Virus record (IMG/VR): IMGVR_UViG_3300006128_000077
Location: 1 to 20,840 of that record
From: a virus
Reading direction: 5' to 3' (one strand)
DNA: 20,840 nucleotides
Position 1 is the first letter of the stretch; each line of letters begins with the position of its first letter. The notes beneath the pieces were generated by a model, which saw nothing but the letters and a program-made list of their open reading frames with translations, did no database searches and was not told the DNA's origin. This document shows positions 18,380 through 20,840 of this stretch, in pieces. The translations under genes and the position numbers were made by a program.

Positions 18380-18408
18380 TATATAACACACACTCACGAG
18401 CATGTCAA
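18380..18408 (-). promoter_or_regulatory. Sigma70-like promoter
   Basis: TTGACA (18403-18408), 17 bases, TATATA (18380-18385). Confidence 0.8.
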
Positions 18409-18446
18409 CACACGTAGACAACCTTTTTTGACTATATATAGAGAAC

Positions 18447-18478
18447 ATCGTATAGAGAGATCATCGTATAGAGAGATC
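18447..18478. repeat. Two exact tandem 16-base units
   Basis: The unit atcgtatagagagatc occurs twice in a row. A partial third unit follows near 18477-18486. The repeat lies about 40 bases upstream of the -35 box at 18403-18408. Confidence 0.9.
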
Positions 18479-18492
18479 CTTGTATATACGCA

Positions 18493-18536
18493 GTCCCACA
18501 CGCAACAGCACAGCGGGGTCTTAGCAGTAGTGGGAC
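18493..18536. repeat. GTCCCAC/GTGGGAC hairpin with AGCGGGGTC in the loop
   Basis: Perfect seven-base arms enclose 30 bases including AGCGGGGTC (18512-18520). Confidence 0.75.
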
Positions 18537-18743
18537 AAGATCTGGTTCTAGACTACGACTGCCCCCACTAAAAAACCACAGTAAAACTAGCAAGAATCGG
18601 GGAATTCTCCACCAGTTTTGGCCAATTTATTCGTCATTTCGAGTCAGTTTTCACACGTTTTTTACTGTAAAAAAATTTGGATTGGCTACGGTGGAGAGAG
18701 GCTATGCTAGAATGGTTTTCAATTCATTCTAAAAATTCTCCCA
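18537..18743. other. Gene-free stretch with interleaved inverted repeats
   Basis: No gene is supported. ACAGTAAAA (18578-18586) pairs with TTTTACTGT (18660-18668), and CTCCACC (18607-18613) with GGTGGAG (18690-18696). The two pairings cross, as in a pseudoknot. TAGAATG/CATTCTA arms follow at 18709-18732. Confidence 0.45.
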
Positions 18744-18887
18744 CTATATACCAAACCCTCTATCTTCTATATAAGTTTCAATCACCCTTTCTGCTTCTTT
18801 ACAGTCTGCGAGATTGTGTGTATATACAGCGGGGTCTAGCTCTATAATGAATTGGCTTATATAGTCATTGACTTTGAAGTCTTTGTT
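18744..18887 (-). pseudogene. Remnant of a small gene, no start codon
   Basis: A 47-codon frame without ATG or GTG at its start reads NKDFKVNDYISQFIIELDPA and ends CKEAERVIETYIEDRGFGI, a natural-looking protein end. Just upstream an ATG (MQVYR) lies in another frame and would join after a one-base shift. The AGCGGGGTC copy at 18828-18836 encodes the DPA in it. A frameshifted or truncated gene is the best reading; an unusual start cannot be excluded. Confidence 0.4.
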
Positions 18888-18895
18888 CTATATAC
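18867..18895 (+). promoter_or_regulatory. Possible plus-strand promoter
   Basis: TTGACT, 17 bases, TATACT. It faces the 3' end of the gene at 18959 and has no plus-strand gene behind it. Weak evidence. Confidence 0.35.
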
Positions 18896-18958
18896 TTGCA
18901 TTTGAATTTGAATGTTCGTTGAGTAGTTCTTATATAACAGTTCACTTATACAACGAGT

Positions 18959-19159
18959 TCAACAATACTTGAAAATGAATATACTGGCTCTTTTTTCATC
19001 AGTGACAGTATAAGCAGCGCGAACGCCTCTTTGATAGTCATTGATGGTAATTAGATCTCCTGCATATAATAGTCCGAATTCCTGTTCGAGATCACTGTCA
19101 GAGAGACCTGCATATAAGACACGCAGTTCTTGTTCGTCAGTGAGTTTGATTATCTTCAT
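18959..19159 (-). CDS. Small protein with DEKRAS C-terminus, copy 2
   Basis: The 66-residue protein begins MKIIKLTDEQELRVLYAGL and ends TDEKRASIFIFKYC. The end is nearly the same as that of its upstream neighbour (VDEKRASKFILKYCSE), and the DNA is similar over about 40 bases there. The ATG at 19159 is one base after the neighbour's stop; no clear ribosome binding site is visible, so translational coupling is likely. Function unknown. Confidence 0.65.
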   Translation of the reverse strand: MKIIKLTDEQELRVLYAGLSDSDLEQEFGLLYAGDLITINDYQRGVRAAYTVTDEKRASIFIFKYC

Positions 19160-19160
19160 G

Positions 19161-19370
19161 TCATTCACTGCAATACTTGAGAATGAACTTGCTGGCTCTT
19201 TTTTCATCAACCACTTCGAACACATCCATTTGTCTGAGCATATCTTGCTCAGTTCGCAGAAATTTCAATCCGTGTTCGTTTTCTACGTGCAGATTAAATG
19301 ATCGCCAGGACTCATATCTGCCATCGACAGCTTTGAGCACATCACACTGAGAGATTCGAACTAGAGTCAT
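19161..19370 (-). CDS. Small protein with DEKRAS C-terminus, copy 1
   Basis: The 69-residue protein has N-terminal MTLVRISQCDVLKAVDGRY, then EQDMLRQMDVFEVVDEKRAS. Its last 15 residues are repeated in the next gene. The ATG abuts the TAA of the membrane-protein gene before it (TAAATG). No domain is recognised. The pair looks like a partial duplication. Confidence 0.7.
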   Translation of the reverse strand: MTLVRISQCDVLKAVDGRYESWRSFNLHVENEHGLKFLRTEQDMLRQMDVFEVVDEKRASKFILKYCSE

Positions 19371-19559
19371 TTATGAGATAAAACCCGTGAGCAGGATCGC
19401 AGGCAGGAACAAGAAGGTGAGCACGACAGCACCGACAGTGCTATTACTCCAACCTCGACGGTCCAACCAATCGCCTAGCGCATAGCCCAATTTGATCCAA
19501 CTCAACGTGAACACAAAGAAAGCAATGATTGCCAGCGGAGTTGCAGGGTTATAGTTCAT
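19371..19559 (-). CDS. Two-pass small membrane protein
   Basis: From the ATG at 19559 (GAGGAG upstream) the 62-residue product has spans LAIIAFFVFTLSWIKLGYAL and VGAVVLTFLFLPAILLTGFI joined by a basic loop (DWLDRRGWSN). It is an inner-membrane protein of unknown role. It overlaps the preceding gene by 11 bases. Confidence 0.75.
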   Translation of the reverse strand: MNYNPATPLAIIAFFVFTLSWIKLGYALGDWLDRRGWSNSTVGAVVLTFLFLPAILLTGFIS

Positions 19560-19749
19560 CAGCGTTCTCCTCGTTGTAGAAACGGCGATCAACGTATTGT
19601 TGGAATTCTTCCTCAGACGGATTGCTATATGGGCTGTGATGGAATGGGTGCCACTTGCCCGTGCGTTCACAGACCACATAGTGAAACCGCTTGCGACAGT
19701 CTTCTTCTTCTTCGATTTCAACTTCGAATCGATATCCGCGATATTTCAT
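19549..19749 (-). CDS. Small hypothetical protein, first gene of four-gene operon
   Basis: The 66-residue protein begins MKYRGYRFEVEIEEEEDCRK, with a CERTGKWHPFHHSPY segment near residue 27 containing several histidines and cysteines, and ends acidic. No family is recognised. AAGGAG lies eight bases before the ATG. It is the first gene behind the promoter at 19776-19804. Confidence 0.75.
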   Translation of the reverse strand: MKYRGYRFEVEIEEEEDCRKRFHYVVCERTGKWHPFHHSPYSNPSEEEFQQYVDRRFYNEENADEL

Positions 19750-19775
19750 TGCGTGTCTCCTTGTGTTGTGCTTGT

Positions 19776-19804
19776 GTATTAGCAGGAGTGTTGGCGTATG
19801 TCAA
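19776..19804 (-). promoter_or_regulatory. Sigma70-like promoter
   Basis: TTGACA (19799-19804), 17 bases, TAATAC (19776-19781). Confidence 0.75.
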
Positions 19805-19811
19805 TGCCTTA

Positions 19812-20153
19812 TTACATCATATAGGCGCGGATCTCATAGCCTTCATCGATGCGATTCTTGACCCACTCCTGAAGCCAGTCCACGTGATCCCGCCCTTGAT
19901 TGAAGGTCCGTTCACCAATGGGCTCACGTTCGCCCCAAAGGTCATCTTCTTCAAACACAGGGTAGGTCTGATCCTTGGAGTTGCTGAGAACCCAGTCACA
20001 ATAGGCTTGGACTTGATCTTCAGCGTCAAGGATTGCATAGGTCACCGCAGTGGGTGTTTGCCATACCGCGGCCTCTTCGGTCTGAACGGATCTCGCGCCG
20101 GTCTTGACTACTTGGACTTCGCGCACAGCTTCAAAACAGATGTTCATGCTCAT
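19812..20153 (-). CDS. Hypothetical protein
   Basis: From the ATG at 20153 (TAGGAG upstream) the product has 113 residues: MSMNICFEAVREVQVVKTG, then an A-V-T-YAILDAEDQVQAYCDWVL helix and an acidic WGEREPIGERTF region, with a helical WLQEWVKNRIDEGYEIRAY end. Possibly a small alpha/beta fold. It follows the 32-residue gene after 10 bases. The plus-strand frame opposite has no start signal. Confidence 0.75.
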   Translation of the reverse strand: MSMNICFEAVREVQVVKTGARSVQTEEAAVWQTPTAVTYAILDAEDQVQAYCDWVLSNSKDQTYPVFEEDDLWGEREPIGERTFNQGRDHVDWLQEWVKNRIDEGYEIRAYMM

Positions 20154-20163
20154 TGTGGATCTC

Positions 20164-20262
20164 CTAGTATCCGAACAGGTGGAAGTGGTGCTTGATCCAT
20201 TCTGCAATGAGATTGCCGATGAACAGTCCAAGCATCATAGCAGCCCAATTTCTCCAAGTCAT
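20164..20262 (-). CDS. 32-residue membrane peptide gene
   Basis: AAGGAG lies ten bases before an ATG at 20262 that opens MTWRNWAAMMLGLFIGNLIA and ends with a polar, histidine-rich end (EWIKHHFHLFGY). One membrane span, or an amphipathic helix, is likely. It is the first gene after a strong promoter, which supports it despite its size. Confidence 0.65.
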   Translation of the reverse strand: MTWRNWAAMMLGLFIGNLIAEWIKHHFHLFGY

Positions 20263-20290
20263 TTGTGTTCACTCCTTGATTGATGTGTAG

Positions 20291-20319
20291 TATATAACAG
20301 AGCTTCTATGATGCGTCAA
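20291..20319 (-). promoter_or_regulatory. Sigma70-like promoter
   Basis: TTGACG (20314-20319), 17 bases, TATATA (20291-20296). Confidence 0.75.
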
Positions 20320-20328
20320 TGCCGTTGT

Positions 20329-20592
20329 TTACCGATCCTCGTAGACCATGCAGCTTTCGAAACGCCAATCCCAAAACCCTAACCGATCGAAACGACGCCA
20401 CGTAGCATTGACATCGCACCACGGAATCGAGTTGGGATCTTGGTGATTGCGGATCAAAGTGCGCCTACGCTCATACCGCAGATCGCAGTCCTGCTTGACA
20501 TAGCGATAGAAAGCATCAACCTGGCGGATCTTGATCACGGTATGGGCAATGACGAAAAGGCCAATGACCAGGATTGGAATAAACGGGTTCAT
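20329..20592 (-). CDS. Membrane-anchored protein with RFESC end
   Basis: From the ATG at 20592 (AAGGAG nine bases upstream) the protein has 87 residues. An N-terminal span (FIPILVIGLFVIAHTVI) is followed by a basic cytoplasmic part (YERRRTLIRNHQDPN) and a terminal WDWRFESCMVYEDR. RFESC-x-V recalls the RFETCVFF strand in the protein at 16639-16851. The start overlaps the preceding stop (ATGA). Confidence 0.75.
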   Translation of the reverse strand: MNPFIPILVIGLFVIAHTVIKIRQVDAFYRYVKQDCDLRYERRRTLIRNHQDPNSIPWCDVNATWRRFDRLGFWDWRFESCMVYEDR

Positions 20593-20744
20593 TGAAAGAT
20601 CTCCTTGGAGTAAAATACCAGGGCCCAAATAGCACCTCCCCAAAAGCCAGTAATGTAACGAACATCCCAGCCTGTGTGTGCTTGCACTACATCGCCTAGC
20701 ACAGCAATGAAAATGATGGCAACAAGGGCAACAATGAATTTCAT
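20589..20744 (-). CDS. 51-residue membrane protein
   Basis: The ATG at 20744 opens MKFIVALVAIIFIAVLGDVV, a membrane anchor or signal-like segment, followed by QAHTGWDVRY and a second span (GFWGGAIWALVFY). AGGAG lies ten bases upstream. Its start and stop both form ATGA overlaps with neighbours, which strongly supports translation. Function unknown. Confidence 0.7.
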   Translation of the reverse strand: MKFIVALVAIIFIAVLGDVVQAHTGWDVRYITGFWGGAIWALVFYSKEIFQ

Positions 20745-20840
20745 TTCATGCTCCTATAAAAGCTGATGCCAAAAGTAGGGAAGCCTACAATCATGCAGGC
20801 TATGCCCAGGAAGCCCGTGGCGTCCGGGTCGGGCCACGTA
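20741..20840 (-). CDS. C-terminal part of a membrane protein, cut by the window edge
   Basis: The frame is open to the window end and reads WPDPDATGFLGIACMIVGFP and ends FYRSMK, with the TGA overlapping the next ATG. A hydrophobic span is evident. The start is outside the window. Confidence 0.55.
   Translation of the reverse strand, partial: TWPDPDATGFLGIACMIVGFPTFGISFYRSMK

Noticed and set aside
11632-18536. CRISPR array or integron attC sites
   Set aside because: Hairpins are separated by genes and have no constant repeat-spacer period. No Cas or integrase gene and no attC core sequences were seen, although the cassette layout is reminiscent.
19629-20195. 188-codon plus-strand frame
   Set aside because: It runs antisense across two supported minus genes and their promoter, with no start signal.

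Overview
The window is part of the genome of a T4-superfamily tailed phage (contractile-tailed myovirus). The left 9 kb holds recognisable T4-type virion genes: tail sheath gp18, neck proteins gp13 and gp14, and tail terminator gp15. It also has a gp1-type deoxynucleoside monophosphate kinase. The short motif CTAAATA, reported as a late-promoter core in T4-like cyanophages, stands upstream of several of these genes. The host cannot be named. A marine or freshwater bacterium is plausible because several small proteins resemble families I recall from T4-like phages of aquatic bacteria, but that is recollection and not a search.

Layout. Bases 1-304: the tail sheath gene appears in two pieces that face each other in opposite orientation, an inverted junction that is probably a chimera. 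Bases 404-739: an HNH-like zinc protein. Bases 696-2506 (minus): dNMP kinase, a conserved small protein and gp13. Bases 2531-5621 (plus): gp14, gp15 and a Nudix hydrolase. Bases 5611-8976 (minus): two large proteins of unknown function, at least one of which begins with a possible capsid-targeting sequence. Bases 9102-10109 (plus): four small genes behind one sigma70-like promoter.

From about 10.1 kb to the right end the window changes character. There are about 30 very small minus-strand genes, many in their own cassette: a sigma70-like promoter (TTGACA, 16-17 bases, TATAAT-like), an AAGGAG ribosome binding site, one to four genes and often an intrinsic terminator. Between cassettes lie hairpins with conserved CCCCAC and GTGGGG arms and variable palindromic centres, usually ending close to the -35 box. 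This resembles the PeSL (promoter early stem-loop) mobile regulatory cassettes described for T4-type phages, but with a conserved outer box and a variable core of its own. Several exact or core-variable repeats, three orphan plus-strand promoters aimed at the 3' ends of neighbouring genes, and two broken reading frames are found inside this array. It is the most interesting part of the window.

The left part probably makes neck and tail components late in infection. The small cassettes look like early, host-directed or accessory genes that are gained, lost and shuffled through their regulatory spacers. No tRNA, rRNA, CRISPR array, integrase or transposase was found.
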